Part shown: piece by piece, positions 11,783 to 23,626 of the stretch
Layout of the letters: the number at the start of each line of letters is the position of its first letter
Numbering within the stretch: position 1 is the first letter of the stretch
Source: Sequoia sempervirens
Lineage: Eukaryota > Streptophyta > Pinopsida > Cupressales > Cupressaceae
Direction: 5' to 3'
NCBI GenBank assembly: GCA_007258455.2
Contig: VDFB02270651.1
Span: 700,472,217 to 700,536,216 of the forward strand
Length of the DNA stretch: 64,000 nt
Notes under the pieces: model-generated
Database searches by the model: none
Told to the model about the DNA's origin: nothing
The model's input: the letters and a program-made list of their open reading frames with translations, nothing else
Program-made: the position numbers and the translations under genes

Positions 11783-13807
11783 CTAATCTTTTATTGGACC
11801 ATCAAAATCAAGCATCCTTGAAGAACTTAATTGCTTTGAAGCTTCCTGCACAATAACATTTAAAACCAAAAATTAGATTAATTATGTGAATGGTTGACAA
11901 GATAGACTAGTAAACAGAAACTTATATACTATCATTTATAAATTATGAATTTAACATCAAAATCACTATACATGTAATATATTATATGAATAATGCAAAA
12001 AAAAATTACCTCAATTCTTGCTCTTTTTTCTACAAGGCGGTCTGCATATGATTGTCCCTTAGGATGATTGAGAGTCCTCGTATAAAGAAATGATCCCACA
12101 CTGGTCATAGTGCTGAGTTGGATAGAGGACTATAGCAAGTAAAATAAAAATGATACAAATTAACATATAATTGTTGAAAAATAATCATATTTACTAAACA
12201 TATATCTACTCCTATCTAAACGTAAATAACTACAATATAAAATAAACACATACTTGTTGTGATGCTACAACACTAGATGGGCTCGTAGTGGATGAAGCAA
12301 CTAAGATGGTTTCTTATATAAAAAATGACAAGAATGTAACACAATTTAAGCACATGCACATATAATCATAATGTTGAGAATAAAAAAATGTATATACCTA
12401 TTGTGCAGCTTCATCCAATGGGTCAAACCTAGTCAACAAGGCTATATAAGAACCAGGTTTCTCCATAAAAAGAGAAGAGTACATTAGACTATCAATCTAT
12501 GTAGTACATGTATTTAAACATAATAGATTTCAAAAATTAATATCTTAAATAATAATTTAAATAATATTGTATACTGATTCTCTAGGGAAAATGAAATGGC
12601 TATCTGTGTAGCCTCTTGCACTTGTGAAATCTGCTCCTCTATCAGTACCTATTAAAGACTCTAGCACATAAACATATATTAGTACAAATATCTCTCATAA
12701 AATATGAGAATTTAGATAAAACACACTATGAAATTACTTTAAGTCGTACTGGTGCTCCCATATCATCCCTGACAGTCAATGTCTCTCCTACAATGGTCCA
12801 CTTCATACTCTATCAACTCCTACATCTGACATATCATTAACCTCATAGTCGGATGTGTCTATCGGAGCCTCAGTGGACCATCAAAGAGGACCCAAATATA
12901 AATTGTTGCATGTCATGCAGTAATGAGGCACACAAATATGTCCCGAAGAGGATGATGTACCAGTGGGAGTTGATACAGCAAGTGCACCACCATCATGTTG
13001 GGATGTATCAGGTGCATCACCATCGTGATGGGATGCACCATCAAATTGTTGTGCAACATGATGGCTCTGCATGACCAAATGATCATTCAATGAATGTAAG
13101 GCATAAATGCTCTGAGTTCCTGCATCTAAAGCAATCTCAAGGTAAGGTAGTGGAGTCGGGACAGAAATAGGTAGAGCAGGACGAACTAGGGTGACTCGGC
13201 ATGCTTTAGGGCTATCCTATGGCATCCCTCTACCAACACCCTAGAAATATTGCATGTCAAAGTAATTATCATGCCTTCCTAGGACAAACTCAACATATAA
13301 TTTTTGAAGAAATTACTAAGGGAAGTCAAGATTGTTGTTGGGTGGTTTATCAAAAACCATCCACCGTCTCCAAAAATTATCTAATATGCCTCTATGGGTA
13401 CACCATTTAATTGAAAATTTTGGCTTCCGCACATTAACAAATTGTCCTATTTTGTGATCGATGAATAACTGGGATAATTGGGCTTGTTCAATATCAAGTT
13501 CGCTCACCTCATCATATGATAACCCATCAACATAAAATTTCCTTTGTTCCTCTCGCCACTGTGCAAATCTATTGTGCTAAGTTGCCAAAGTTTCAACATT
13601 TGAAATGATTATTTCTAAAGTGTTTTTCATGTTTGATAACTCAGTGAGTGTCTCATAGATTCAACATGTGTTTCTCAATTGATCCAAATTTCTATGAATA
13701 GATTCATGTATTGTTGGCACGTTTTGGTTTGGAAACAACCATCCCGGTGAAGGAGGATTTGGAGGGTTTTCATCTTGTGTGGGGTTAAAGTTCTCATGTT
13801 GAGCCAT
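11783..13807 (-). pseudogene. Spliced gene of unknown family, decayed (copy A)
   Basis: A minus-strand gene model with exon 1 12738-13807, exon 2 12575-12648, exon 3 about 12398-12488, exon 4 about 12254-12312, exon 5 12010-12129, exon 6 11783-11845; introns have GT...AG borders. Exon 1 starts MAQHENFNPTQDENPPNPP and carries FAQWREEQRKFYVDGLSYDE, FVNVRKPKFSIKWCTHRG and a His/Asp/Gly-rich part. Exon 3 includes KPGSYIALLTRFDPLDEAAQ. Exon 5 is exactly 40 codons (SVGSFLYTRTLNHPKGQSYA) and exon 6 ends FDGPIKD-stop. Stops in exon 1 at 13577, 13316, 13241, 13217 (all TAG) and 12881 (TGA) are shared with copy B. Copy A alone has TGA at 13661 and a 1-bp deletion near 12792. The phase between exons 3 and 4 is not settled. 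The family was not recognised; by context it could be the second gene of a CACTA element. Confidence 0.7.
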
Positions 13808-14126
13808 TTTAAGCCTGTTAATTGATACAAATTTTCAAAATTAACAATCAATTTAATGCAACAAAAAACCTATCAAATACCCTATTTTTAAATAAAATTC
13901 ACAAAAAAAAAATGCAAAACCAATATAAATTGAAGAAAAACATAAAAATCCAAAAATGCCTTTCAAATTTGATTGATTTGAGCAAGATGATTCACTTGGG
14001 AACCAATATCTGAGTTGTGTAGCAGAGAACCCATGTGTAGTCAACTAAAAATGAGCTCTCAGATATTTGTTTTTGATTTTATAAAACAAGAAATGGATGT
14101 TTGTTTCCTTTATGTACTCTTTTTAA

Positions 14127-14157
14127 TATATGGTCAGGTCCAGGACCTGACCATATA
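14127..14157. repeat. Perfect palindrome, 15-bp arms around one base
   Basis: TATATGGTCAGGTCC, a central A, and its exact reverse complement. It sits at the edge of an AT-rich tract. In copy B (around 38418-38440) only the left arm remains, and the right arm with the following sequence is gone. Confidence 0.9.
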
Positions 14158-14159
14158 GT

Positions 14160-14393
14160 TATTGGCGGTGTTTTTTGAAATGTATATCATTTTATATTAT
14201 AATATAAAATTATATTATATAATATATTATAATATAATATATATTAAATAATATATTATATATATTATATTATATTATTATATAATATAATATAATATAA
14301 TATTATATTATATTATATTATGTTATAATATTATATTATATTATAATATTATATTATATTATATTATAATATTATATTATATTATAATATTAT
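14160..14393. repeat. AT-rich low-complexity block, left half (copy A)
   Basis: Nearly pure TATAAT/ATATTA repeats. Together with 20375-20780 it forms one block that was split by the insertion 14394-20374. Its length differs by about 30 bp from copy B, along with the loss at the palindrome. Confidence 0.9.
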
Positions 14394-17300
14394 TGTTACT
14401 TGATTTTTAGCTTTCAGCTGAAATCAGGTTTAGTGTTTATTCTTTTGTGTTGTTTGTTTAAACATTCAAAAGATAAACCATAAGTCTGCTAGGTTTAATA
14501 TGCATGGGAAAAGATTGTCAAATGAGACATATTACATTTTTTCATTCCAATGTTGCAATTGCAGCAAATGAGAAAAGAGAATCATATGTATACAAATGTA
14601 ATATTTTATTGATAATCATGAAGTATACATGTCCCTCACAAGCCAAGGGACTAACTTTACATATTCAATGAAAATAAGAACAATTTATACATGAATAAGT
14701 AAAAACACAATGCGCATATAAGAATGGAGACCAGTCATTTCCTGAGAATGATTGGTTGTGAAGTTTCCCTCTTGCCCTGTTGTTGTTGCCTCAAGTTGCT
14801 TGTGTCCTTCCTAGCTCTGTAATGCTCCTAGCTCCTGCATCTAGAAAAATAGTGATATTAGAGCAATGCTCTAAGCAATGAAAGATCTCAATCCTTACAT
14901 ACACACCTACCTATGCCTGTATAAACTAATCCATAAGTGCATTAAATAAGCATGCAAACCTTGGATGTCCTAGAAAACAATGAAGTCATCAAACACATCC
15001 AAAATATGCATCTATTTTTCTAACTTGTCTACTTCATGTGCAGATTTAGGACAAGTCTGGTTACTGTTCTGATTTGGTTAAATACAACATGTGGGGTAAA
15101 TGTGGCTCCCACGAGGGTAGAGCTTGGCATGCTTTGAAATAAATAGGAAATTGAGCAACTTGATAAAAGATATACCTGTTATTAATGCATTAAATCAATA
15201 TGGAATCACACCAATTGATCAACTTTCATTATCAGATTCAAAAGATGCATCAAGTTCAATTGTGCATCTCTTAAATAATGAGGGAGCAATCCAGAATATT
15301 GTCAGGTCCCTCTCACCTTGACCCTATTGGATAGCCACACATCACATAGGACGGTGAGCTTTTAGGTCATTGACATAGGGGTCATGTGTTTGCCCACTAG
15401 GATCAAAGTGGGGAGACAGTTATGTATTACACATGATCAAAAGGAAAAAAATGTGGTGGAATCAGATAGCAGATTCATGTAGGACAGCAATCATTATTAT
15501 GGAAGCCATGAAGGTCGGGACAGCAACATGTATTCTCATGTCATTTAGGACAACAACAAAGACAAATGTCTTTTGACTTTATTGAAGGAAAATAGGAAAA
15601 TGGTCACAAGAGATTACATTACAGATGAAAAGAAAGGAAGGGATAGTAAAACTCTTCAACTTCCCTATTCGGTGTCACATAATGATCAACTTTCATCTAC
15701 ATTTTCTTAAAGTTGCTCAGACCCAAGGATTACCTCCACAAGTGATATGCATTTGACAATAACTTTTTTTGATGGAAACGAAGAAGCAGTCAAGTTTCAC
15801 AACTTACAAAGTGTGACTTTTAATGGACATGAAATATTGTCACCATTGGTTGCACAATCTGTTGTTTTGAAACAATGAAATGATAGAAACAACAATGGAG
15901 AAAGCAATGTGGAGTTATGATCATGAGGAACAACCACTAAGCTTCAAATCAATACAATCACAAGCAATGGTTGAGTCAATCATGAAATAGCACAAGGTGA
16001 CCCCTTTGAGGCCAAGGTCATGATACAAGTGAATAGGACAACACCTTTGCAAAAGCTATAGGAAACAAAAAGAATAAACCAAAGAATGCTTATCATTGGA
16101 GGCAAATGAAATTGTTAATGTTTATTCATAGGTGCATTGGTGAAAATAAGTGCAGTGAGTAAGGTCATTGTCATTGACAATGACAGTAAACAATGGTGAT
16201 ACAATGCACAATTGACATGTAAGGGTGCCCTTCAAAATTTGTTTCAATGCATGCAAACCTATAACAATTACAGTCATGAAGATAGTCATAAGCACAAGTG
16301 TTATGATGCATAGACAACCACATTCAATGAACATGAACATAGTCCTTTATATTCAAAATGTAACAATCATAGCAAGGCATGTATCACAAGTTCCTATAAA
16401 AGACAAATTTCATACAAGTCACCAAGTACAATGTTGCTACAGTAGTGATTTGACAATGAGCAATGGGCCTTCAAGGCTCTAAATAACTAATAGTGGCATG
16501 AAAGCAGTTAAAATGGTACAAAATGCAGCCCTTCATGGAGTTCTAACAGCCTAAAGATTGGAAGGACAACCATCACGCAAGACAAGAATCAAAGGTAAAG
16601 GAAAGTCATATTTTATGAAGATGCCATTACAACAAGTCAATGACAACACTAGAACCCTCATATGATGTGATCAAGATACAATTGCTATGCTCATAAAAGA
16701 GAGTGTGAAATAAAAGATCTTATAAATTCTAATGGACAGTCCCAAGAACTTAAGTCCCGAGTAATGTGCATAAAGGAATGGCAGATGTGTGAGGTCTTTG
16801 ACTTATACCCGTGTTGTGCAATGGCATTGAATCATTTATGCAAAGCATTTTTTATTCATAAGACAGAATGGTAATTGGGAAAGGCAAAGAACAGGGGTCT
16901 TCTACTCTCTATACTAGGCCATTAACTAATGTTAATGATTGAAAAGGTTGCCAAATGGTTTCCTCTGGAAATGATTCCTCTAAGCATAGACAAAAGATTC
17001 AAAGAAGGCCCCTATCACGGATGGCAATAATATCATTGATTGAAATAGAGGAGCTCAATTGTGACATTGATCAAAGCATGATAATTGTGTTTCATGAGAA
17101 TGCAGATTTTGGTGCATATATATAGTGCTTTCATCAAGGTAGGATATGCATTGAAGCATAAGAAGCTTTATGTTCCAAGGAGTATCCAGTCACAGTGGTC
17201 TTGATGCATGAACAAAAATGACCAATGGAATACAATGGTATAACACAGTTATCTTGTGAAAAGAAAGCAGCCACTTCATGAATGTCAAGAGCAGTGTTTC

Positions 17301-20300
17301 AAAGATCTAGATGAACATTACCCTCTTAGCAAACATTACAATCACCTTGTTGGATATGTACATTGAAAATCATGGTGCCAAGTTTCATATAGTGGTGTTG
17401 TGTCAAAGTGTTTGAGGCATCAAAAGGGGTTACCATGAGTGTTTAGCAACATGAGGAGATATCATCAAAAGGATAGAGTATGGTACTCTTAAAGGAAATG
17501 TCAAATGCAGGAGTTTCTTCACAATGACAAACCCACTTTGGGGTTTTAGTTTTAAAAGACATTCTACAAGAAAAGAAGTGAATTTGCAAAACAAGCATTT
17601 GATGCTCACAGAAAAACTTTTTTTTTGCTACAAATTGGAGCTTTCAATTGTACCCACACTGTACAATGGAATTGAATCATTTTGCAAAAAAATCAGAGTT
17701 TTCTTTCAAACTGAAAAGACCCATCTACGTTTATCATGAGAAGCTAATGCAAAGGCAACAACAATGGTGAACATTCTACAAAAATAACAAATGGAAACCC
17801 ATTTCATGCAGGTCATGGCCAAGTAGACCTCTTAATCTACAAAATATGGAAGACCCACCTGGGGTTTTAAAATGTGAAACAACATTGCTATAAATTGAAG
17901 GGAAAAGAAGTGTATTTACAAAACCCATTTGCATTTCTACAACAAATCTAAGTTTCTTCAAGAAACCAAGAAACCCACTTGGGTTCTTTTGAAAAAAGTC
18001 GCAGATTCAGAAATACATGTGCTACAAAAAACCTACTTATGGGTTTTGCAATTAGATTGCAAAAGGAATAGAAATTGTGAAATGCAAATGGAAACCCATT
18101 TTAAAAATGGAGGCTGAGCTGACAAGCCATTTTCTACATATCAAAAACCCATCTGGGTTGTTAATAAATTTGCTAATACAAAGGAAAGTCGAAAAGACAT
18201 TCTGGGGTTTTCAATTGAAGCAAAGATACATCTAAAAAATACACTATTTTATGTCCATGGCCGTGACCAAGAAGCTTTTTTTTCTTCATGAAAGCAACAA
18301 GTAAACAATTCTCAAGCTGGAAACAAAAATATGAGTTTCTTTTGCTCAAAATCTGAAGAGAGTTGCTAAAATCTTACCAGAGCTTTTTTCTTTCTTTCCT
18401 TAAACTTAAAATCATTTTAAATGGCCTCCATTCGAGCTTCAGAAGAAAACAATGGTGGTTGTGAACAAGGTGAAACAACAACAAAAAGAACAAAATGATA
18501 CATATGGTCAGAAATATGTCCATGGCCGTAGCCTGTAGGTTCTTTTATTGCCTCCAAATGATGTGAAAATGGAGATTTTGTGCAGCAAAATGAGCATTTA
18601 CCTGTTGTCGAAGTGTTTCCTTCATGAATTCACAACAAAACCCATGGAAAATCTCCATTTTTCTGTGTTTTCTCAAACCCCATGGTGGCAGCATCATGTT
18701 CTCAGGAATGTTCAACGACAAAATGATGGGATTTTTTGTTTAGGTGTTTTGATGATTAGGGTCTGACCCTATTCGATGGTGATGGGATTTTCTTCCCATG
18801 TTTTTAAAAATGAAAGCATGTGTTAACACCAATGGGGGTCGAAACTTGTGTTATTCACTTAGGAATTTTATGCCTTAAGGTTTTTTCCTTTATTTCAAAA
18901 CATTGCCAAGTCCTCAAACAAAATAACATATGGAGTGTGCCAAGTTACATGTGATATGCCTTTGGGTTTTGATCATGCATCATGTGACTTGGAATATACT
19001 TTCCAAGAAATATGGAGGTTGGCCATATTAGCCAAGTGTTTTTGAGCTTTATGATGCCTTTGCAAATCAAGGTGTTGACCATATATAGCCTTACAATGTA
19101 GAGTGAAGAAGAGGTGAGATAACCATGTGCCTTATTTGACCTTATTAATGCTTTTAAAAGCATTTTTTGAATTTCATCATTTCTTTTGCTTTTGTTTCAA
19201 AAACATTGAAATATCATTTAAGTGATTTTGATAATCACTTTGACATTTTCACTTGCAAATGAAATGTAATACATATTGATTGTGGGGCCCCGTATTTTGT
19301 GCTTGAAATGTAAAATGACTTGATTAAGTGATGTTTTATGAATCACTTAATGAAGGTTATTATCTTTAATGCATTTTGGAGTCTTGTGTTTTCAAAACAC
19401 ACATATTGCATGAGGAGAGTGTGGGTCAATACCTTTGTGAGGACCAATGATGCCTTGCAGACATGAGGGGTGTGTGAAAGGTTGTTTTGACTGACTTTAG
19501 AGGAAAGGGGGCTGTTTGGAGGCATTTTTGTCACATTTTTAGTGTGACTATTGACTTGGCTTAACTTATCTTCATGTGGAGGACAGTTTGGAGGGTTTCT
19601 AGAAGGCTCTTTTTGGCCTTTTTTGTTGCATATGACCAGAACCTTCTAGATAGACATGTGTGAGGGGTTTTTGGTGGGTTTTTGCTTAAGTATGTTCATT
19701 TTGAACATTTTGAGGAGTTCTTTCTTTCCAGCAACACGATAGTTTTGTTTCTTGGAGCTATTTTTCATGGAGCAGTATTGTAACTCAAATGGACTTGTAA
19801 TATAGTAGGCACTTTGAATCAATAGAGTAGAACAATTTTACCTTCTCATTTCATGTTTTTCATGTATGTTGTTAATGATTGATCAGTTTGTCTTGTGAAA
19901 ATCTATCTTTCCTTGCAAACTTGTCTCATGTTTAGGCATCTGTTTAGAAAAAGATGTATGTTTACAGGTTATAAGTTGTGTTGTTTAGTAGTGTTGTTAA
20001 TTGTGAAACCCATGTTTTCCTTTTAAAAGCAATGTTTATAGACCTTATAAATTATTTATGTAAATTGCATTGGAAAGTGAGTTGTGGGAATCAAACTTTA
20101 TGATATTAATTTGAATGTCATAGGTTGTTCAAAAGTCTAAGTTTTTTTGGTATATCACCTTAGGTTTTTTAGTATTAGGTTTATTTTCATGAAATTCTAC
20201 CCTTTACCTCAGAAATTAATAGTTAGGTGACATCAAAAGGGGAATCCAACCCTTATCACTAGAGGTATGCTTTCAAATAGGATACCCACAACCTAAAAGT

Positions 20301-20374
20301 AGTCCCATGTTACATCCAAATTTGTTGAGTTCATTCAAAGCTTGGCATTAGGGTGCAGATTTGGATCCCTAACA
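14394..20374 (+). mobile_element. 5981-bp insertion with TG...CA ends, unclassified (copy A)
   Basis: Starts TGTTACTTGATTTTTAGC, ends GGATCCCTAACA, and is flanked by ATTAT on both sides (14389-14393 and 20375-20379), which fits a 5-bp target duplication. In AT-rich surroundings ATTAT could arise by chance. TG...CA plus 5 bp suggests an LTR retrotransposon, but I could not see a matching LTR pair, a tRNA primer site or gag/pol. A purine run (AGAGGAAAGGGGGC) at about 19500 is followed by TGTTTGGAGG, which could begin an 860-bp 3' LTR; the 5' end does not match it. Short frames (15124-15321; around 15600-15700) look like decayed coding pieces of unknown origin. Copy B has exactly the same length. 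Confidence 0.5.
17524..18215. repeat. Cluster of AACCCA...TGGGTT quasi-palindromes (copy A)
   Basis: About eight to nine occurrences of ACCCA followed within a few bases by TGGG or TGGGGTTTT, for example near 17530, 17852, 17970, 18032 and 18148, some reduced to one half-site. Spacing is roughly 50-120 bp and the surrounding sequence is not strongly repeated. Lies inside the unclassified 6-kb insertion. Confidence 0.6.
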
Positions 20375-20780
20375 ATTATATAATATTATATTATAATATA
20401 ATATAATTAATTTATTATAATTTTATATTATTATATAATATAATATTATATAATCATATTTAATTTATTATATTATATAATCATATTTAATTTATTATAT
20501 TATATAATCATATTTAATTTATTATATTATATGATTATATAATATTTAATAATATATAAGTATTATAATATAATATAATGTTATAATATATTAAATATAT
20601 TATTATATAATATTAAATTAAAAAACATTATTATAATGCTTTTAAAAAAAATATTATTATAATATTTTTTAATTTAATATCCATATGCTATATGATAAAT
20701 ATATTAAAAAAAATTATTATAAATATATTAAGAAATTATTATAAATATATTAAAAAATTATTAGAATATATAAAATAAAA
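20375..20780. repeat. AT-rich low-complexity block, right half (copy A)
   Basis: TATAAT repeats including three tandem copies of a ~28-bp unit (TTATATAATCATATTTAATT) at about 20440-20530. Copy B has fewer of these, which accounts for a 19-bp length difference. At its right edge, TTGGTCAGCCCTGGACC partly mirrors the palindrome at 14127. Confidence 0.85.
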
Positions 20781-21273
20781 ATATTGGTCAGCCCTGGACC
20801 CGATGAAATTAAAAAATCTAACATAAACAAAACATATATTTGTTTATTGAAACAGATATCCGTTTCTAACAGATATCTATTTCTAACGGAAATCCATTTT
20901 TGGTTTGGTATTAGGTTTGACACTATGTACTTTCCACCCAAGCCTACAAAAAGTCAAAGCAAAATTTTGCATTTTTGGACGAGTTAAAAACACCTTTTTT
21001 CACATCGACACTTTTTGGACCCCATGATCTTGCACAGACCCTTATATTTATATAAACAATGTGATTTTTTGGTTGGAAATATTTTTGTATTTATTGAAGT
21101 AATTATAATAATTAATATCTCCTTTTCTTTAGATATTTTCACATTCATAAATCAACTAATCAATCTACAAAGTTTTTTTATTATCAAATTATTTTACCAT
21201 CAATATTTAACAAATATTTATTATAAGAAAAAAATCAACTTCAAATATGTTACCGAAGATCTTACTATCAAAC
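20781..21273. other. Gene-less stretch before the LTR element (copy A)
   Basis: Contains a direct repeat around ACAGATATC(C/T)RTTTCTAAC near 20850-20890. Frames at 20784-20987 and 21015-21332 are identical in copy B, but so is the DNA, so this gives no evidence for coding. Confidence 0.5.
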
Positions 21274-22424
21274 TGACAAAGGAGGGATCTCAGCCCTGCC
21301 CATTTCTAGCTCAAACTCACACTACAACATAGGTTGACATAGAAAAATGAAGAGAACACCTTCTTTTATTAATGAAATTGACATTACAAAATTACAATTC
21401 CATCATATGGACTATCTCACTACAATCGTCTGCCAAATTGTATATCACACTACCACCTATGAGCTACTTCACTACTACCTCGCCCCCTTCTATATCACTC
21501 ACTATCTCTTTATATTGTATTCCTCCTTCATGTCAGCCTTGTCATTCTTCTCACTAGTTGTCATAGTATCCATGTATATTCTCTAGATAGTTACATAGAC
21601 TTTCATGATTGCATTCTCATTCGTTCCCTAGTAAGTCATTTTCTAGTCATTCACTGCATGCCCGTAATACTCGTTTCACATGGTCAATTAGCAACAACGA
21701 TGTGAATTGATGAATGCTAACATGCCATGTGCCTCCACTAGGTTCATTTGTTCCACCAACTCTCCATTCAATCAACCATCACACCATTCAGTCCCTAGCT
21801 CCATTAGCTTGTCGCGAGCTCCATGAATTTTATAACCAAGTTGCAAGGTTGTGAAGTTCCCTAACTCCCCAATCTCCTAACTTGCACTCCTTCCATCAAA
21901 ATATCACCAAGACTTCAGAATATCTCACCCTAACAACACCATGTCACACCGACATCACTTCCACCACACCATCAATGAGACACGCCTAGTCGAAGAGACT
22001 TAGGAGTATCTCTCACTGACACCATGAGGTCACCTCGACACAACAGTCCACCAAGCCCATAGTCCTTGAAATGTCGAATAGACATGAGATGTCAAAGAGA
22101 CATTTACGAATGTCCTACCGACAAGAGTGATTCCAACTGATATAGCACCAACGCACCCATAACAATACTTCCCACCATTGGAATGTTGAAGAGACATTCC
22201 CAAATGTCTTTCCAATAGGACCATGTTGTCCCACTGTCGAAAGAGCAACAAATACCACAGGCTAGGGTTTTACAAAATGACTTCGAGTGCATCTGCAAAC
22301 ATTTCCAAAATATGCTCAAGAAGCTCCAACCTACCCCAAAACACCAAAAATGTAGAGCATGAAAAGAAAAGAACATATTTTTGGTGATGCAGGATTGCTC
22401 ATGAGCCTAAATGCTCCTACATCA
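21274..22424 (-). repeat. 3' LTR of the non-autonomous element (copy A)
   Basis: 1151 bp, matching 23627-25082 apart from the MITE, with several percent divergence, so the insertion is not recent. Minus-strand frames inside it (22104-22376) are LTR sequence, not genes. Confidence 0.85.
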
Positions 22425-22544
22425 GACACATTGGGTAAAAATATTGTGAGAATATTCTCATAATGGTGGAGTTGAGTGATGGAATCACTCTTTCAAGTTG
22501 ACATCAACCTACAACAAACTCCCTCGCTATCAAAGTGTTGAAAA

Positions 22545-23460
22545 TTAATCCTTCTTCCGCCTTTTCCAACATCGTGCCAAAATACAGACCACCATCCTCC
22601 AACAACACTTCACCCTCTTCTTCTTTCCCTTTGTGGACTCATGTCCACCAAAGCCCGACCTCCTTGACCAAATACCTTCCACACTCCTCTCCTCCTTCAT
22701 GGGTTCAAACCCACCTCTGACCATCCACCTCCACCAAAATCTTGCAACATCCTCAACCATCTCTATACACAACCACACACCATCTGCAACATCTACTACA
22801 TGTCCCAGTTTTCTATCAATCTCTTCTTCTATCTTTTCATCTAAAACCAAAGTAACATCATAAAATTATTTTACCTTATCTTCGCTCATAGTTGCAACAC
22901 TGAACTTCACTATGATATCTTCCACCTCCTCATCAATTGCAATATTTTGTTCATCTCCATTCATTGTACCATCCATCTTCAATGCCCACTCTTCCTCAAT
23001 CGTCAACAACAAATCCTCTTCACCATGCTTCACTATTGCAACCTCTTCACTACTCACTTCCTTCTTTTCTTCCTTTTTCTCCATGCCTTCTTCCTGACAT
23101 GTCTTCACTACAACTTCTTCAGTAGGGGCTACATATTTTTGTATCAGGTTTCTTTCTTCTTTCTTCTTCTCATTCATCTTTATCACTTTCTTCTCACTCT
23201 TTCCAACACTCTTTTTTTTTTTCCTCAAACCATCTTCTTCAACACTTCACACAATTCCTCGAGCCTCACCTTGTTCTTTCCTACTTCTTCACCAACTATC
23301 TATCCCATCTTTTCAATCATTTCATCTACCACTTTATCCTAATATTGCTCCCAAAATAGTATCCGCACAGGTCTCTTCATGACCCAACCAATTTTTCCTA
23401 CTACAATCACCCACTCTACAATCACATTCCATCATGGCTTCAAGCTCCTTCTCTTGCTGC
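22545..23460 (-). pseudogene. Internal Lys/Glu-rich open frame of the LTR element (copy A)
   Basis: A minus-strand frame rich in K and E (around KKEERNLIQKYVAPTEE and EEEVSSEE-like acidic runs) followed by a Trp-rich end (FWWRWMVRGGFEP). It stands where gag would be, but no CCHC knuckle or gag family was recognised. In copy A a TAA (at about 22865) splits it where copy B has CAA; copy B in turn has TGA where copy A reads TGG. Further 5' the frame can be followed to about 23460 through two TAG codons and one TGA. A coiled-coil structural protein is possible. Function not assigned. Confidence 0.5.
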
Positions 23461-23612
23461 CATGATTCCTCACTTACCTGCAACAACTCTCACAAGCTTC
23501 TTCACAATCACTTCACACACCTTTCACTAAGTGTGAACTACCTCCCCATCGGTGATCTTCTCACACAACACTCATAGGTCCTGATGGATAATCTCCACAC
23601 TCAGGATTACCT

Positions 23613-23624
23613 ACTCTGATAACA
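23613..23624 (-). other. Primer-binding site, decayed (copy A)
   Basis: ACTCTGATAACA; in copy B the same site reads GCTCTGATACCA, the complement of the initiator-Met tRNA 3' end (TGGTATCAGAGC). It lies 2 nt from the 5' LTR on the minus strand. Confidence 0.85.
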
Positions 23625-23626
23625 AT

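Noticed and set aside
14158..14170. TTATTGGCGGTG as the other end of the CACTA-like element starting at 6620
   Set aside because: Only a loose inverse of the tip, and the adjacent three bases do not match those at 6620; kept only as a remark.
16122..16482. Opposed 72- and 85-codon frames, identical in both copies
   Set aside because: The DNA of the two copies is identical here, so conservation says nothing about coding, and there is no family similarity.
22030..22376. Minus-strand frames of 70-120 codons with Trp and Leu (also 46271-46633, 24794-25034)
   Set aside because: They lie entirely within LTRs and recur in each LTR; no protein family is recognised.
22866..23342. Overlapping + strand frames rich in Ser, Phe and Leu
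   Set aside because: Shadows of the K/E-rich minus-strand frame (GAA/AAG-rich DNA); the minus strand also agrees with the element's primer site.
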